A DNA stretch of 64,000 bases. It comes from Tubulanus polymorphus (Eukaryota > Nemertea > Palaeonemertea > Tubulaniformes > Tubulanidae). Positions within the stretch are counted from its first letter, which is position 1. Each line of letters starts with the position of its first letter. The notes under the pieces were generated by a model. That model had not been told where the DNA came from and made no database searches. It saw nothing but the letters and a program-made list of their open reading frames with translations. Made by a program: the position numbers and the translations under genes. This document shows positions 47,953 through 62,667 of this stretch, piece after piece. Location: positions 4,824,001 to 4,888,000 of the forward strand of contig NC_134036.1 in assembly GCF_964204645.1 (NCBI RefSeq). Reading direction: 5' to 3'.

Positions 47953-50900
47953 TGTTGTTCGGTATGGAGCAGCGACTGAGAGCGCTGTTTATAGCGTCGC
48001 TGATCGTCTGTCAAGTTCGCATCGCGCGCGCTGATCGCGCAGACTCTATCGAGGAATCGTCTGTGACGGTAAGTTCGTCTTGTAACAACACGTGGTACCC
48101 GCTAGATTCTACGTCCGGTTACATCGTTTCACCGAATTACCCTTCGTTAACGCGCGGCGTTGAATGTCGTTGGTTCATCAACAGTTCTTTTACGGGGACT
48201 TTTCACGTCCAAGTTTACTACGATATTGGGCTTTCAATATTCTGTAGTGATAACTACCTTCTCGTTTACGAGTCTGAAAATAGATTGTGCGGTGTTGGAA
48301 AACATGAAATCCGCCGTAACGATTCGATCTCGTTGATGTTTAGGTGTAACGTCGATGGTGCGCGAGGTAGTCGGGTTTATGTCATATATAGTTATGAACC
48401 AAGCCGATTGAAAATCAGTCACGACTGTTTAAGACACAATATAAGATTGGGGAGGCTAAAAGCTGAGCAGGGTTACAAATACACCGTAGGAAAAATAATG
48501 AATTGCCAGTTATTTGTTGAATGGAGCGGCATGCCGCGAGGTTATGCGTTGAATCTAACATTTATTGATACAACTTTTAGATTCTATTATGGTTGGAAAT
48601 CATTGTCGGTAACCATGAAAATACACGACGGTTGGAACACCAGCAATGAACCTTTAGCGCATATACCACACCAATCTGGACATCCAGCATCATCATTTTA
48701 TACAAAAACAAACAAAGCTGTTTTGGTGTCACTGCTGACACATCTACAGTCACTGCTTTTAGTACAGACGTATAGAATATCTGATTGGAACGTCTCTAAT
48801 CCGTTGATTCAGGTTTCTAATAACGAGTCGGGAGTGATCGTTCCCGATGACAACAGTTTACACGTAATAACACGATCAAAACACTTACACTGCTGGTCTA
48901 TCACAGTGCAGGTGTTACAGTACGTCGTCTTCAACTGGACACGTGATCTCATCACATCCGGTGACGTCATCGGTGTATATAAACAAGAAGGGTTACGCGT
49001 TGTAGGAACTGCTATTTCACTCGGTAACAACTACCTGGAATCGCTGAGTGTCAAATCTGAAGGCTTTCTCGTCATACTGTGCATTTTGAGAGCAGGCGTC
49101 CGCAAAAATGCGAGATTTGAAATAAACTATAAGATTGAATCTATTTCGATAGATGATTTAAAGGTCATCGACCGTGAGGTGAGTATCACCTGTGAAATAA
49201 TTTTACCTCGTATTGAAATAAACTGAAATTATTAAGAATAAAAACTGTCTGATATACTCGAAATATTGGCTAAATCTAGGTACCGGTGAACCAGATGTTT
49301 TCTAAGACGCCGTTCGCGCTGTTTCCAAAACGAATGAAAATCGTTGTGAATTATCGCGTCAGCAGATATGATTTTAAATGGAAAGTTGATATCTATGAAG
49401 AAAATATGGAACTAACAGTTTTGTCAGAGAACTGCGAGCGAGCTGGATTTTACATATACGACGGTGGTAATTTCACGGCTAGACGATACGGTCCGTATTG
49501 TCCTCGTTTATACGCCCCGTACGACCGTAACGTCGTCAGTCTGATTACATCGGGTGGCTCGGTTACTGTAGTAGAATACGCTTATAACTGGGATGATCAG
49601 TTAACAGTCGGTAAAATATCATATCTCAGATTTCGTCCTACCGACTGTGACGGGTATGTTTTAAAGGAAGGAGAACGTAAGATCAATATGACGTCACACT
49701 GTCTCGTGATAACACCGGAAAATCGACCCCTACCTTTGAGAAATATTAATATATTATCAGAACACGAATATCAAATTGACCGATGTTTTCAGGATCATCG
49801 ATCTTTTGGTTCTTGTAGCAGGTATCTGGCATTGAGTAGTCAGGTTCTTAATAACGGTCTCGTATTAAACACTGTGAAAATACGTGTGACGAATGTATTC
49901 TGGTTGTATTCATTATTAGTTAAACTACGGCGTAAATGTCAACGATCGAAGGTAGTTGCAGGGGGTATTGACCAGACACCACTGAATGATAATTGCGGAA
50001 TCATTCAGTCACCAAACTACCCGGGATCAGCAGGGCACACCAGAGAAGCATTAATATATAGTTTTCTACATAAGAATTTTCAGCGAATTCGATATTACAG
50101 ATTTGTAATCAAATATACTGAAATAATACAATGTGAGAAAACAAAATCGTCAGACAAGAACCCGATTATGATAACGCAATCTATTACTGATACAACTAAC
50201 GGTCAAAGACACCAACACGAAAATAGAATATGTGACAATAACGCGATACCGGGACTTGTGTTTTATAGTTTAAGACATGAGAACCTCAAGTTTGAGGTGA
50301 AAAATTACATACCTACATTTCAAATACAATACACATTTGAACAGTCGTTACCGGTAAAACAGTTTGAAAATGTCTGTAAATCGGGATTTCTAGATTCGGG
50401 AATTTCATGCGTTAAATACATCAGAGATGAACGTCTGAATTGGAAGAATGCTGAATTGTACTGTAGACAGAAGTACGCGGGACATCTACTCAGTATCAAC
50501 TCACAACAGGAAATGATTTCTATTAAAAGATTATTCGCTACAAAGTTTCTTCTAAAGGCATATTCACAGAACGCGCTCATAATGATGATTGGATTAAAAC
50601 TGCAAGTAAGTCATAAAATAAGTCATATGAAACTTTGTATATAAGAATTTGGGGTTATCTTTAATCACGTGTTTGCAACTTAATTTTTCAGCAAGTTTCT
50701 GGTTATTACACGTGGACTGACGGGAAACCATTGAGCTACACAGAGTGGTATAAACCTACAAATAACGACACGATACCAGAAGTTATTCGAGGATTGATAT
50801 CTCCTCTTAGAAAACAACCGATAAATGACGTCAATATGCCGTGTACGGCGATGATACTGAATAATCCACGAGCATCAGCGAACTGGGTTCGATTCCCCTG

Positions 50901-53900
50901 CGAAATCGAAGAGGTTCATACGAGTTTCATTTGCGAAACTGAAAGAATTGATATCGAAAATAGAACAGCAACAATGTGGAATGTAACCAAAAACGACACA
51001 TTTCTGATACGGGAAAATGCATTTCAAGATATTAAATTCAATGAATCGAGCTGTACGATTGGTTTAATAAGCATAGACAGACAATGCTATCTCTTACTAA
51101 CGGACTGGAACACACATCGAGGTCTTGATATAAAAACTGCGACGGAGATGTGTAATGGCGTCCGGGCCGAAGTAGGTAGTATAAGAATTAATATTCAAAA
51201 AGATATCTTAAATTTGATAACAGCATTTCAATATGAACATCAATATAGCTCTATACTAACGATAAGGTCTAATGACAGACTGCAAGTTATAAACCCAATA
51301 ATCACCAGAGATGAAATTACTTATATTCAATCAGTTAAATGGATGATGAAACATTTTGATAATGCGACAGATACAGCGCATTCTGTGTTGTGTTCATACA
51401 ATGTAACTGATGAAGAGTTAACTTCTATAAGCGGTTGTAAATCGTGGCAGTTTAAATGTAACGATCAAAGATGTATCAGCGACCATCGCGTATGTGATAC
51501 CAGACACGACTGCCAACACGGTGGAGATGAACTCAATTGTACGGATATAAATTTCCACAGTCAGTTTCAATGCTATGATGGTCAAGTGATATCAATAAGT
51601 GGTTTCTGTGATTTCATACAAGATTGTGCGGATGGTTCTGATGAGGAATCTTGTATTCATCCCCCGTGTTTGTCCGAACAATTTCGCTGCACAAGTGGTC
51701 AATGTTTCAGTAGGTCAAGCAGATGCAATGGAATCACTGATTGTAAAGACGGATCAGATGAAATGGGATGCACTACTGAAATGTGTCAGGGGTTCCTGTG
51801 CATCAGTGGAAACTGTATCAGTTCTCAGTTGTATCAGGATGGTGTCGTGGATTGTAGTGGAAGCCTCGAAGAAGATGAATTAGTAACAACTTCTAATGTT
51901 ACAGTGAATCCTACTGTTCAGTGCAATGATGAAAACTACTGCACGACTAACTTCACCAATCTCTGTACGGAATCAGATGAACAAAGGTGTTCTTTCAATT
52001 CTCCTCACTGTTATTCAAGACGTCACAGATGTATTCTAGAAAGAATGTCAAATGGTTTCCCAGTTTGTAGAAATCTTGAGCACGTACTGAGATGTGAAGA
52101 ATTTGAATGTCCAGCTGGTACTGTAAAATGTCCAGCATCGTACTGTATACCGATCAGACAGGTGTGCGATGGTCAATCAGATTGTCCTAATTCAGAAGAT
52201 GAACAAAACTGCGAGACATTTTCTTGTCCTGGAATGTTTAAATGTGGTCAGGAAAATCGGTGTATTCCACAATCTGAAGTTTGTGACGGTTTCGTCAACT
52301 GTAAACATACAAAAGATGACGAGGCTTTCTGTAATGTCACGTGTAAGAAGGGCTGTAGATGTCAAGGTCATTTGATTGATTGTGCGAATGCTCGTTTAAA
52401 AGATGTCACTGGTCTTTTCTCGACATCGAGTCGAGTTTTAATTCTGTCGAATAACAGAATTATTCTGAGCGAGTCGACGTTTTCTTTATTCGTTTATCTT
52501 CGAATGCTTAACATCTCTTCCAATGAATTGTCTCATATTTTACCGAACTCGTTCACAAACCTGCATAATTTACATACAATAGATCTTACATACAACAACA
52601 TAACATCATTATCCACAAACACATTCATCGGGTTGTATAATTTAAAAGAGTTATTGATAACTGAAAATCCTATACGCCATTTAGACGACAATACCTTTCA
52701 AGATTTAAAGTCATTACAATTTCTGGACCTTCAAGGGCTTTCAGTTTTGCTACTTGGTAGAGATGTATTTAGAGGTTTATCTGCATTACAGTCGTTGAAT
52801 ATCAGCAGTAACAGAATCCATCATATTTCACGATATGCTTTTTCAGGATTGAATGAACTTAGAATTCTTGACATAACCAACAACTCTAAGTTCATTTCCA
52901 CAGCAAGAGGAGTTTTCATCAATCTGACATCATTAGTCTCGCTAACGTCTGACGCTTACAAATTTTGCTGCATGGCTCCGAATGTTGACCAGTGCCTTCC
53001 TAAAGCTGATCAGTTTTCCTCATGTTCTGATCTGATGGGTAACACAGTCCTCAGAGCTATCATCTGGGTCATCGCTGCGTTCAGTCTCTTCGCAAACACG
53101 ATTGTCATTTTATTTCGTCTTCGATCAATTCAACTTTCGTCCTCCGAAAAGCGTAACACATCCTCCGATATCCTTATTATCAATATCGCAGCTTGTGATT
53201 TTTTGATGTCGATTTATTTGTTTTCGATCGCGGGTGCGGATTACGTTTTTAAAGGAGTTTATTTCTTGAATTCTGAAACTTGGACGGACAGTTCATTGTG
53301 TAGTTTCGCCGGAGTCACGGTGACTATTTCTTGTGAAGGCTCATTGACGTTTCTATTCATTCTAACACGGCATAGATTCTCGAATATCGTTAACCCATTT
53401 TCTGGAAGCCCGATTACATCACCGAGATATGTGTCCATTATTTGTGGCGTGTGTTGGGTTATTATAAGTACAATCTCTATAATACCGCTGTCACAATTAT
53501 CTTATTTCGGTATTAAATTCTACGGTACTACTGGAGTTTGTTTACCTATGAATTTAATATCAATTGATGTCCACGCCTGGCAATATTCATTCGCTATTTT
53601 TGCGGTATTCAACTCGTTCATACTCGCTACGATAATGACGACTTATGCGCAAATGTACAGACTCGTATCTGGAAGCAGGTCTGGTTCGGGTAGAATTGAC
53701 CCTACCGAACTGATTTTAGCACGTAGAGGTTTAGTGATAAATCTGTGTAATTTATTTTGCTGGCTACCGTTAATTATCGTTCAGTTTTGCGCGGTATTAC
53801 GGGTAGAAATACCGAATCAGGTGGCGGCTTGGCTGGCGGTTCTTTTCTTACCGATCAACTCGTCCCTCAATCCCCTTCTTTACACAATACTGACTATCGA

Positions 53901-53943
53901 TATGAAATCAATACGAGCAAAAACAAAACGCTTACGGCAATAA
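47952..53943 (+). CDS. Copy H: mosaic CUB/lectin/LDLa/LRR seven-transmembrane receptor
   Basis: Exons 47952-49178, 49280-50605 and 50692-53943 encode 1934 residues; introns are 101 and 86 bp. Exon 1 and leader match B. The 3' part of exon 2 and the 5' part of exon 3 match C in private variants (TFEQSLPV, WKNAELYC, TKFLLKAYSQNAL, PRASANW). The LDLa-LRR part is E/F-like (CKHTKDDEAFC, NVTCKKGC). From about 52860 it is B-like (FISTARGVFINL, PKADQFSSC, IAAFSLFANT, DYVFKGVY), continuing into the 3' flank. LDLa3 has RCNGITDC (Asn at 51727-51729) and LDLa4 has LCISGNC. TM3 TRHRF, TM7 NPLLY. Frame intact, so the patchwork is a viable receptor. AATAAA at 53939-53944 overlaps the stop. Confidence 0.84.
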
Positions 53944-54693
53944 ATATTTTATACAGTCTAAACGCATTGATCAGGCAAATATTAGCGGGTTGTCCTATCT
54001 AAGCTCAAGAATTGTTATTTTTAATTGTACGTTCGAGTATTAAAGTTCACACATTTCACCCGAAATCATGCCCTCTCTGCAAGATGCGTCTGAAAACGAT
54101 AGACAATATTGGAATTTTAAACATGATTTTAAACCTGAGCAAACGAAGTTATCAGAATATTTCTGAAATTTAATCGGGTGTGGGTATTCACGATACGTGG
54201 AAACGATGCAACCCAAAATTGCTTTTGAATTGGATAAGAAATGTGGAGCGAATATCAAATTGCCCAAAATTACCGTGAGATGTTGAACCTGTTATTTTTT
54301 TATTTTTCCTGCCAATTCAAGTTCGTAAAACTAAAAAAATGAATCGACCTCGCAAATACTCAGCGCATCATCAGAGTTGTTAAAATTCTAAGCCGTCACG
54401 TTTGAAACATTCAGCCAAATCTTTGTTTTATTTTCCTGATATACGATAGCGAATATTTCGTTTCCTCTTGATCTCAACCGAATGCGAAATTTCGTTTTAA
54501 GAAAAAAAATAATTCTTTTCACAATGCGCGGGGGAGTATAGAATAGATTTTTATATCGCAAACACTTTCGTTTGGGATTCCTCCACTTTGACCGTACGTA
54601 CGAGTAACGTTAAGATAATAAATAGGTCAAGAGATTTTAGGGTGTTTTTCAACCAGTGTTGTTTATAAGTAACGGTAAATTTCATTTTTATAG

Positions 54694-54955
54694 GAAATCG
54701 ATTTTTGCCGAGACTCGAGCTACCCACTCGCCAGTCGTCAACCGGTGGATCTGTCTTTCAATTACGAATAAATGTTAATACAGCCTACAAAGTATTTTAC
54801 AGAACTGAATTGGATTGGAGAATGTTTACGCTGAAAGTTACCATTATTATGTGCTTTGGTCTAATGAAAAAACCAAACGAATTTGACATAACATTCAACT
54901 ATGATATATCCTATAGATTTCCAATTACAAACACGAACCCGCTGTTTTATTCCCG
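54694..54955 (+). other. Exon-like relic in spacer H-I
   Basis: Both edges present (TTTATAG and CCCG|GTATGT). The frame is open for about 94 codons, here continuing past the donor-like site (YVRFVGFITQ). Confidence 0.35.
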
Positions 54956-55072
54956 GTATGTTAGATTTGTTGGTTTTATAACACAATAATCAAATTAGCC
55001 TAATATTAAACTAACCGATCGAACGAATAAGAAGGCAATACATATTTCAAGATCGAAAACTTCAAAACGCGG

Positions 55073-55088
55073 TTCGCGATTTCGTGAA
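55073..55088. repeat. Decayed palindrome, spacer H-I (TTCGCGATTTCGTGAA)
   Basis: Two changes, one A-to-T in the centre and one C-to-T at CpG. Confidence 0.65.
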
Positions 55089-55597
55089 AACGGCGCCTTA
55101 GTAACGCGTAAAGTAACGCGCTACGACAGGTTTCAACACACGCCAATCGCCAGATTTCAAAACTGTCAAAATCCTGAAACCGTGCGATGTGTATAAACTG
55201 TCATATATATAAGATATTGAAAATGTCGGATTTTGTCGGACGGTCGAACGAAAATATATATTCGACTAGCTAATGAGATATTAATTTAAATAGAAAATAT
55301 TTAAACGAACGACACGAAATAATTTGGGTATTTTTATGTATAATTGGACATGGATATTAACAGCGCCTAAAGGAAAAGTGTAACTGAAAATTGCTGCACA
55401 GATTGGTGGTAATTACTGGAAAACTCGTTCGAAAGAAATGTCAACGTTTAAAAATATATTTGTACCCTGAATTTGCTGATTGCAGCAAATGAATAGTAGG
55501 AAATCTAAAATGCTCCATCATTTATGGATAGAACATGTAGATAGAAAGTAATGTGAAAAGGCGATCAGTGATTGAAATAACAACTTTTGAATCTGGA

Positions 55598-55624
55598 ATG
55601 AATTCAAACGTTGTGTCGTGTTGA
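55598..55624 (+). promoter_or_regulatory. uORF of copy I (MNSNVVSC-stop)
   Basis: Ser is encoded by TCA rather than TCC; peptide and TGATG overlap unchanged. Confidence 0.5.
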
Positions 55625-58600
55625 TGTTGTTCGGTATGGAGCAGCGACTGAGAGCGCTGTTTATAGCGTCGCTGATCGTCTGTCGAGTTCGCATCGCGCG
55701 CGCTGATCGCGCAGACTCTATCGAGGAATCGTTTGTGACGGTAAGTTCGTCTTGTAACAACACGTGGTACCCGCTAGATTCTACGTCCGGTTACATCGTT
55801 TCGCCGAATTACCCTTCGTTAACGCGCGGTGTTGAATGTCGTTGGTTCATCAACAGTTCTTTACCGGGAACTTTTCACGTCCAAGTTTACCACGATATCG
55901 AGCCGTCAATATTCTGTATTTATAACTACCTTCTCGTCCACGAGTCTGATAACAGATTCTGCGGCGATGGAAAACATGATATTCACCGAAACAATTCGAT
56001 CTCGTTGATGTTTATGAGTAACGTCGATGGTGCGCGAGGTAGTCGGGTTTATATCATATATCGTTATAAACGAAATCATTTGTCAATTAGTCACGATTGC
56101 CCAAAATATCTCCGATTGAACCAAATACAAACATCAATAGGATACAAATATCAGATAAGCTACTTACTAACGTGCAAATTGTTTTTGCAATGGATCGGGA
56201 TGCCAGATGATTTTGGCATGAACCTGACCTTAAGAAAACTAAGTTTGAAAGTAAGCCCAGGTGCTGATCCAGCGACGACTCTTAAAGTCTACGACGGATG
56301 GAACACCAGCAGTGAACCTATAGGTCTCATACGAGAACAAACCGGGCATCCACCGTCATCATTTTATACTAAAACAAGCAAAGCCGTCATATCACTGCTA
56401 TATCCTCGACTGTTTTTTGAAACACAGCTTCTAATTCAAATATACAAAATATCGAATTGGAACGTCTCTAATCCGTTGATTCAGATCTCTAATAACGAGT
56501 CGGGAGTGCTTATTCCCGATGAAAACAGTTTACACGTAATAACTCGATCGAAACACTTACACTGCTGGTCTATCACAGTGCAGGTGTTACAGTACGTCGT
56601 CTTCAACTGGACACGTGATCTCGTCACAACCGGTGACGTCATAAGTGTATATAAACTAGAAGGGTTACGCGTTGTAGGAACTGATATTTTACTCGGTTAC
56701 AACTACCTAAAATCACTGAGTGTTAAATCTGACGGATTTCTCGTCATACTGTGCGTTCTGAAAGCAACCGTTCACGACAATGCGAGATTTGAAATAAACT
56801 ATAAAATTGAATCTATTTCGATAGGTGATATTAAGGTCAACAACCGTCAGGTGAGTAACAACTGTGAAATTATGTTACTCTGTGTCAGAAATTTAAGTCA
56901 ACTAAATCTGTCTGATATACTTAATTTTGGCTAACCCTAGGTCACTGTGAACCGAATGCGGTTAATGACAACATACTCGCTGTTGCCAAAACGAAATAAA
57001 GCCTCGGTAAATTATCGCATCACTAGATACGAGTTTAATGGGAAAGTTGATATTTATGAAGAGAATATGGAACTAACAGTTTTATCAGAGAACTGCGAGC
57101 GAGCTGGATTTTACATATTCGACGGTGATAATTTCACGGCTAGACGATACGGTCCGTATTGTCCGAAGAAATTAACATACAACCGTAACGTCGTCAGTCT
57201 GATTACATCAGGTGGATCGGTTACTGTAGTAGGATACGCTTATAACTGGGAGGGTCAGTTAGCAGTTGATAAGGAATCATTTCTCAGATTTCGTCCTACC
57301 GACTGTGACGGGTATGTTTTAAAGGAACGAGAACGTCAGATCAATATGACATCACACTGTCTCATGATTACACCCGAAAACCGACGCCTTCCTTTGAGAA
57401 ATATTCATATATTATCAGAACACGAATATCAAATTGACCGATGTTTTCAGGAACATCTAATATTCAGGTCTTGTAGCATGTACCTGAAATTGAATAGTCA
57501 GTTTCTAAATAACAGTCTCGTAATAAACACTGTGACAATACAATTCACGAATCCGTTCTGGTTTAATTCTTTATTAATTAAACTACGACGTAAATGCCAA
57601 CGATCGAAGAAAGTGGAAGGGGGTATCGACCAGTCACCACGTAATGATAATTGCGGAATCATTCAGTCACCAAACTACCCGGGATCAGCAGGGCAAACCA
57701 GACAAGCATTTATATATAGTTTTCAAAGAAGGAACATTCAGCGAATTGTGTATTACAGATTTGTAATCAAATATACTGAAATGATACGATGTGAAAAATC
57801 AAAATCGTCAGACAAGGACCCGATTGTAATACAACAATACATTAGAGATACAACAAGCGATCAAACACATCAACACGAAAATAGAATATGTGACAATAAC
57901 GCGATATCGAGACTTGTGTTTTATAGTTTAAGACATGAGAACGTTTGGTTTGAGGTGAAAAATTACATACCGACTTTTCAAATCCAATACACATTAGAAC
58001 AGTCGTTACCGGTAAAACAGTTTGAAAATGTTTGTAAATCGGGATTTTTACATTCGGGAATTTCATGCGTAAAATACATCAGAGATGAACGTCTGAATTG
58101 GGAGAATGCTGAATTGTATTGTAGACAGAAGTACGCGGGACATCTACTCAGTATCAACTCACAACCGGAAATGATTTCTATTAAAAGATTATTCGCTACA
58201 AAGCTTCTTCTAAAGGCATATTCACAGAGAGCGCTCATAATGATGATTGGATTAAAACTGCAAGTAAGTCATAAAATAAGTCATATGAAACTTTGTATAT
58301 AAGAATTTGGGGTTATCTTTAATCACGTGTTTGCAACTTAATTTTCAGCAAGTTTCTGGTTATTACACGTGGACTGACGGGAAACCATTGAGCTACACAG
58401 AGTGGTATCAACCTACAAATAACGACACGATACCAGAAGTTATTCGAGGATTGATATCTCCTCTTAGAAAACAACCGATAAATGACGTCAATATGCCGTG
58501 TACGGCGATGATACTGAATAATCCACGAGGATCAGCGAACTGGGTTCGATTCCCCTGCGAAATCGAAGAGGTCCACACGAGTTTCATTTGCGAAACTGAA

Positions 58601-61585
58601 AGATTTACCATCGAAAATAGAACAGCATCAATGTGGAATGTAACCAAAAACGACACATTTCTATTTCAAAATGCTGATTTCAACGATTCGAACTGTACGA
58701 TTGGTTGGGTAAACATAGGTAAACAATGCTATCAAATACTGACAGATTGGAACAGATATCGAGGTCTTGACTCAAAAACTGCTACAGAGATGTGTCATAG
58801 CATCGGATCTGATATGGGCAAAATAGTCCGTAACACAGAAAATGACATCTTAAATTTGATAAAATCATTTCAATATCAACATCAATATAGCTCTATTCTA
58901 ACGATGACTTCCAATGACCGACTGCAAGTTATAAACCCAATAATCACCAGAGATGAAATTACTTATATTCAATCAGTTAAATGGACGACGAAACAGTTTG
59001 ATAATGCAACAGATACAGCGAATTCTGTTTTGTGTTCTTACAATGTAACTGACGAAGAGTTAACTTCTATAAGCGGTTGTAAATCGTGGCAGTTTAAATG
59101 TAACGATCTAAGATGTATCAGCGACCATCGCGTGTGTGATACCAGACACGACTGTCGACACGGCGAAGACGAACTAATTTGTTCGCATATCAATTTACAC
59201 AGTCAGTTTCAATGCGATGATGGTCAGGTGATATCAATAAGTGGATTCTGTGACTTCATACAGGATTGTCGGGATGGTTCGGATGAGGAATCTTGTATTC
59301 ATCCCCCGTGTTTGTCAGAACAATTTCGCTGCACAAGTGGTCAATGTATCAGTAGGTCAAGTAGATGTGATGGAGTCACATATTGTAAAGACGGATCAGA
59401 TGAAATGGGATGCACGACTGAAATATGTCAGGGGTTCCTGTGTAACAGTGGAGACTGTATCAGTTCTCAGTTGTATCAGGATGGTGTCGTGGATTGTAGT
59501 GGAAGCCTCGAAGAAGATGAATTAGTAACAACTACTAATGTTACAGTGAATCCTACTGTTCAGTGCAATAATGAAAACTACTGCACAACTAACTTCACAA
59601 ATCTCTGTACGGAATCAGATGAACAAAGATGTTCTTTCAATTCTCCTCATTGTTATTCAAGACGTCACGGATGTATTCTAGAAAGAATGACAAATGGCTT
59701 CCCAGTTTGTAGAAATCTTGAGCACGTATTGAGATGTGAAGAATTTGAATGTCCAGCTGGTACTGTAAAATGTCCAGCATCGTACTGTATACCGATCAGA
59801 CAGGTGTGCGATGGTCAATCAGATTGTCCTAATTCAGAAGATGAACAAAACTGCGAAACATTTTCGTGTCCAGGAATGTTTAAATGTGGTCAGGAAAATC
59901 GATGTATTCCACAATCTGAAGTTTGTGACGGTTTCGTCAATTGTAAACATACAACTGATGACGAGGCTTTCTGTAATGTCACGTGTCCGATGGGCTGTAG
60001 ATGTCAAGGTCATTTGATTGATTGTGCCAATGCTGGTTTAAAAGATGTCTCTGGTCTTTTCTCGACATCAAGTCGAGTTTTAATTCTGTCAAATAACAGA
60101 ATCATTCTGAGCGAGTCGACGTTTGCTTCATTCGTTTATCTTCGAATGCTTAACATCTCTTCCAATGAATTGTCTTATATTTTACCGAACTCGTTTACAA
60201 ACCTGCATAATCTACATACATTAGATCTTACATACAACAACTTAACATCATTATCTACAAACACATTCATCGGGTTGTATAATTTAAAAGAGTTATTGAT
60301 CACTGAAAATCCTATACGCCATTTAGACGACAATACCTTTCAAGATTTAATGTCATTACAATTTCTGGACCTTCGAAGGCTTTCGGTTTTGCTGCTTGGT
60401 AGAGATGTATTTAGAGGTTTATCTGCATTACAGTCGTTGAATATCAGCAGCAACAGAATCTATCATATTTCACGATATGCTTTTTCAGGATTAAATGAAC
60501 TTAGAATTCTCGATATTACCAACAACTCTAAATTTATTTTGACAGAAAGAGGCGTTTTCGATAATCTAACATCATTAGTCTCGTTAACGTCTGATGCTTA
60601 CAAATTTTGCTGCATGGCTCCGAATGTTGACCAGTGCCTTCCCGAAGCTGATGAATTTTCCTCCTGTTCTGATCTGATGGGTAACACAGTCCTCAGAGCT
60701 ATCATCTGGGTCATCGCTTCATTCAGTTTCTTCGCGAACAGTATCGTCATTTTATTTCGTCTTCGATCAATTCGACTTTCATCCTCCGAAAAACGTAACA
60801 CATCTTCCGACATCTTAATTATCAATATCGCAGCTTGTGATGTTCTCATGTCGATTTATTTGTTTTCGATTGCGGGTGCAGATTATATTTATAAAGGAGA
60901 TTATTTCCTAAATTCTGAAACTTGGACGGATAGTTCATTGTGTAGTTTCGCCGGAGTCACGGTGACTATTTCTTGTGAAGGCTCATTGACGTTTCTATTT
61001 ATTCTAACACGGCATAGATTCTCGAATATCGTTAACCCATTTTCTGGAAGCCCGATTACATCACCGAGATATGTGTCGATTATTTGTGGCATGTGTTGGG
61101 TTATTATAAGTACAATCTCTATAATACCGCTGTCACAATTATCTTATTTCGGTATTAAATTCTACGGTACCACTGGAGTTTGTTTACCTATAAATTTAAT
61201 ATCAATTGATGTCCACGCCTGGCAATATTCATTCGCTATTTTTGGGGTATTCAACTCGTTCATACTCGCTACGATAATAACGACTTATGCGCAAATGTAC
61301 AGACTCGTATCTGGAAGCAGGTCTGGTTCGGGTAGAATTGATCCTACCGAACTAGTTTTAGCACGTAGAAGTTTAGTGATAAATCTTTGTAATTTATTTT
61401 GCTGGCTGCCGTTAATTATCGTTCAGTTTTGCGCGGTATTTCGGGTAGAAATACCGAATCAGGTGGCGGCTTGGCTGGCGGTTCTTTTCTTACCGATCAA
61501 CTCGTCCCTAAATCCCCTTCTTTACACAATACTGACTATCGATATGAAATCCATACGAGCAAAAACAAAACGCTTTCGGCAATAA
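55624..61585 (+). CDS. Copy I: CUB/lectin/LDLa/LRR seven-transmembrane receptor, type-2 CUB2
   Basis: Exons 55624-56850, 56941-58263 and 58349-61585 encode 1928 residues; introns are 90 and 85 bp. CUB2 is type 2, close to G (about 56067-56455), but the second lectin-like module is type alpha, otherwise seen only in B (FLFQNADFNDSNC). LDLa3 reads RCDGVTYCKDGSDE: Tyr (59381-59383) replaces a conserved acidic position, so its calcium site is doubtful. LRR5 has LDLRRLSVLLL. TM2 reads AACDVLM (Val for Phe), TM5 IFGVFNSFILATIITTY. TM3 TRHRF and TM7 NPLLY are normal for the family. AATAAA at 61581-61586 overlaps the stop; the downstream ATTAAA is changed to ATCAAA. Confidence 0.84.
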
Positions 61586-62283
61586 ATGTTTCAAACAGTC
61601 TTAACGCATTGATCCGGCAAATATTATCGGGTTGTCCTATCTAAGCTCAAGAGTTGTTATTTTTAATTGTACGTTCGAGTATCAAAGTTCACACATTTCA
61701 CCCGAAATCATGCCCTCTCTGCAAGATGCGTCCGAAAACTATAGACAATATTGAAATTTTAAACATGATATTAAACCTGAGCGAACGAAGTTATCAGAAT
61801 ATTTCTGAAATATAATCGGGCGTGGGTATTAACGACACGTGGAAACGATGGAACCGAAAATTACTTTTGAATTGGATGAGAAATGTCGTGCGAATATAAA
61901 ATTGTCCAAAATTACCGTGAAATGTTGAACCTGTTATTTTTTATTTTTCCTGCCAATTCAAGTTCGTAAAAAAAATGGACCTCGCAAATACTCAGCGCAT
62001 CATCAGAGTTGTTAAAATTCTAAGCCGTCACGTTTGAAACATTCAGCCAAATCTTTGTTTTATTTTCCTTATATAAGATAGCGAATATTACGTTTCCTCT
62101 TAATCTCAATCGAATGCGAAATTTCGTTTTAAGAAAGAAAAAAATTCTTTTCACAATGCGCGGGGACGTATAGAATAGATTTCTATATCGCAAACAATTT
62201 CGTCTTGGATTCATCACTTTGACCGTACGTACGAGTAACGTTAACATAATAAAGAGGTCAAGAGATTTTTGGGCCTTTTTCAA

Positions 62284-62538
62284 TCGATTTTTGCCGAGAC
62301 TCGAGCTACCCACACGCCAGTCATCAACTGGTGGATCTGTCTTCCAAAAATGAATAAATGTAAATACAGCCTACAAAGTAGTCTACAGAACTGAATTGGA
62401 TTGGAGAATGTTTAAGTAGAAAGTTACCAATTATGTTTTTGGTCTAAAGAAAAACCCAGACGAATTTGACACAACATCCAACTATGATATATCCTATCGA
62501 TTTCCAATGACAAACACGAACCCGCTGTTTTATTCTCG
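62284..62538 (+). other. Exon-like relic in spacer I-J, acceptor deleted
   Basis: A deletion between two ATC repeats joins TTTTTCA to ATCGATTTTTG, removing the polypyrimidine and AG. In-frame TGA and TAG codons are present. Donor-like edge CTCG|GTATGT remains. Confidence 0.3.
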
Positions 62539-62651
62539 GTATGTTTGATTTCTTGGTTTTATAACTCATTAATCTAATTAACATTAAACTAACCGATTGA
62601 ACGAGTAAGAAGGGCAATACATATTTCAAGATCGAAAACTAAAAAACGCGG

Positions 62652-62667
62652 TTCGCGAATTCGCGAA
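62652..62667. repeat. Perfect 16-bp palindrome, spacer I-J
   Basis: Intact TTCGCGAATTCGCGAA. Confidence 0.8.

Larger units (their letters stand above)
53944..55623. other. Spacer H-I
   Basis: The first 750 bp or so are the B-C type; after about 54780 it switches to sequence resembling D-E and E-F (ATATCCTATAGATTTCCAATTAC). The proximal hairpin is present near 55471. No gene seen. Confidence 0.6.
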
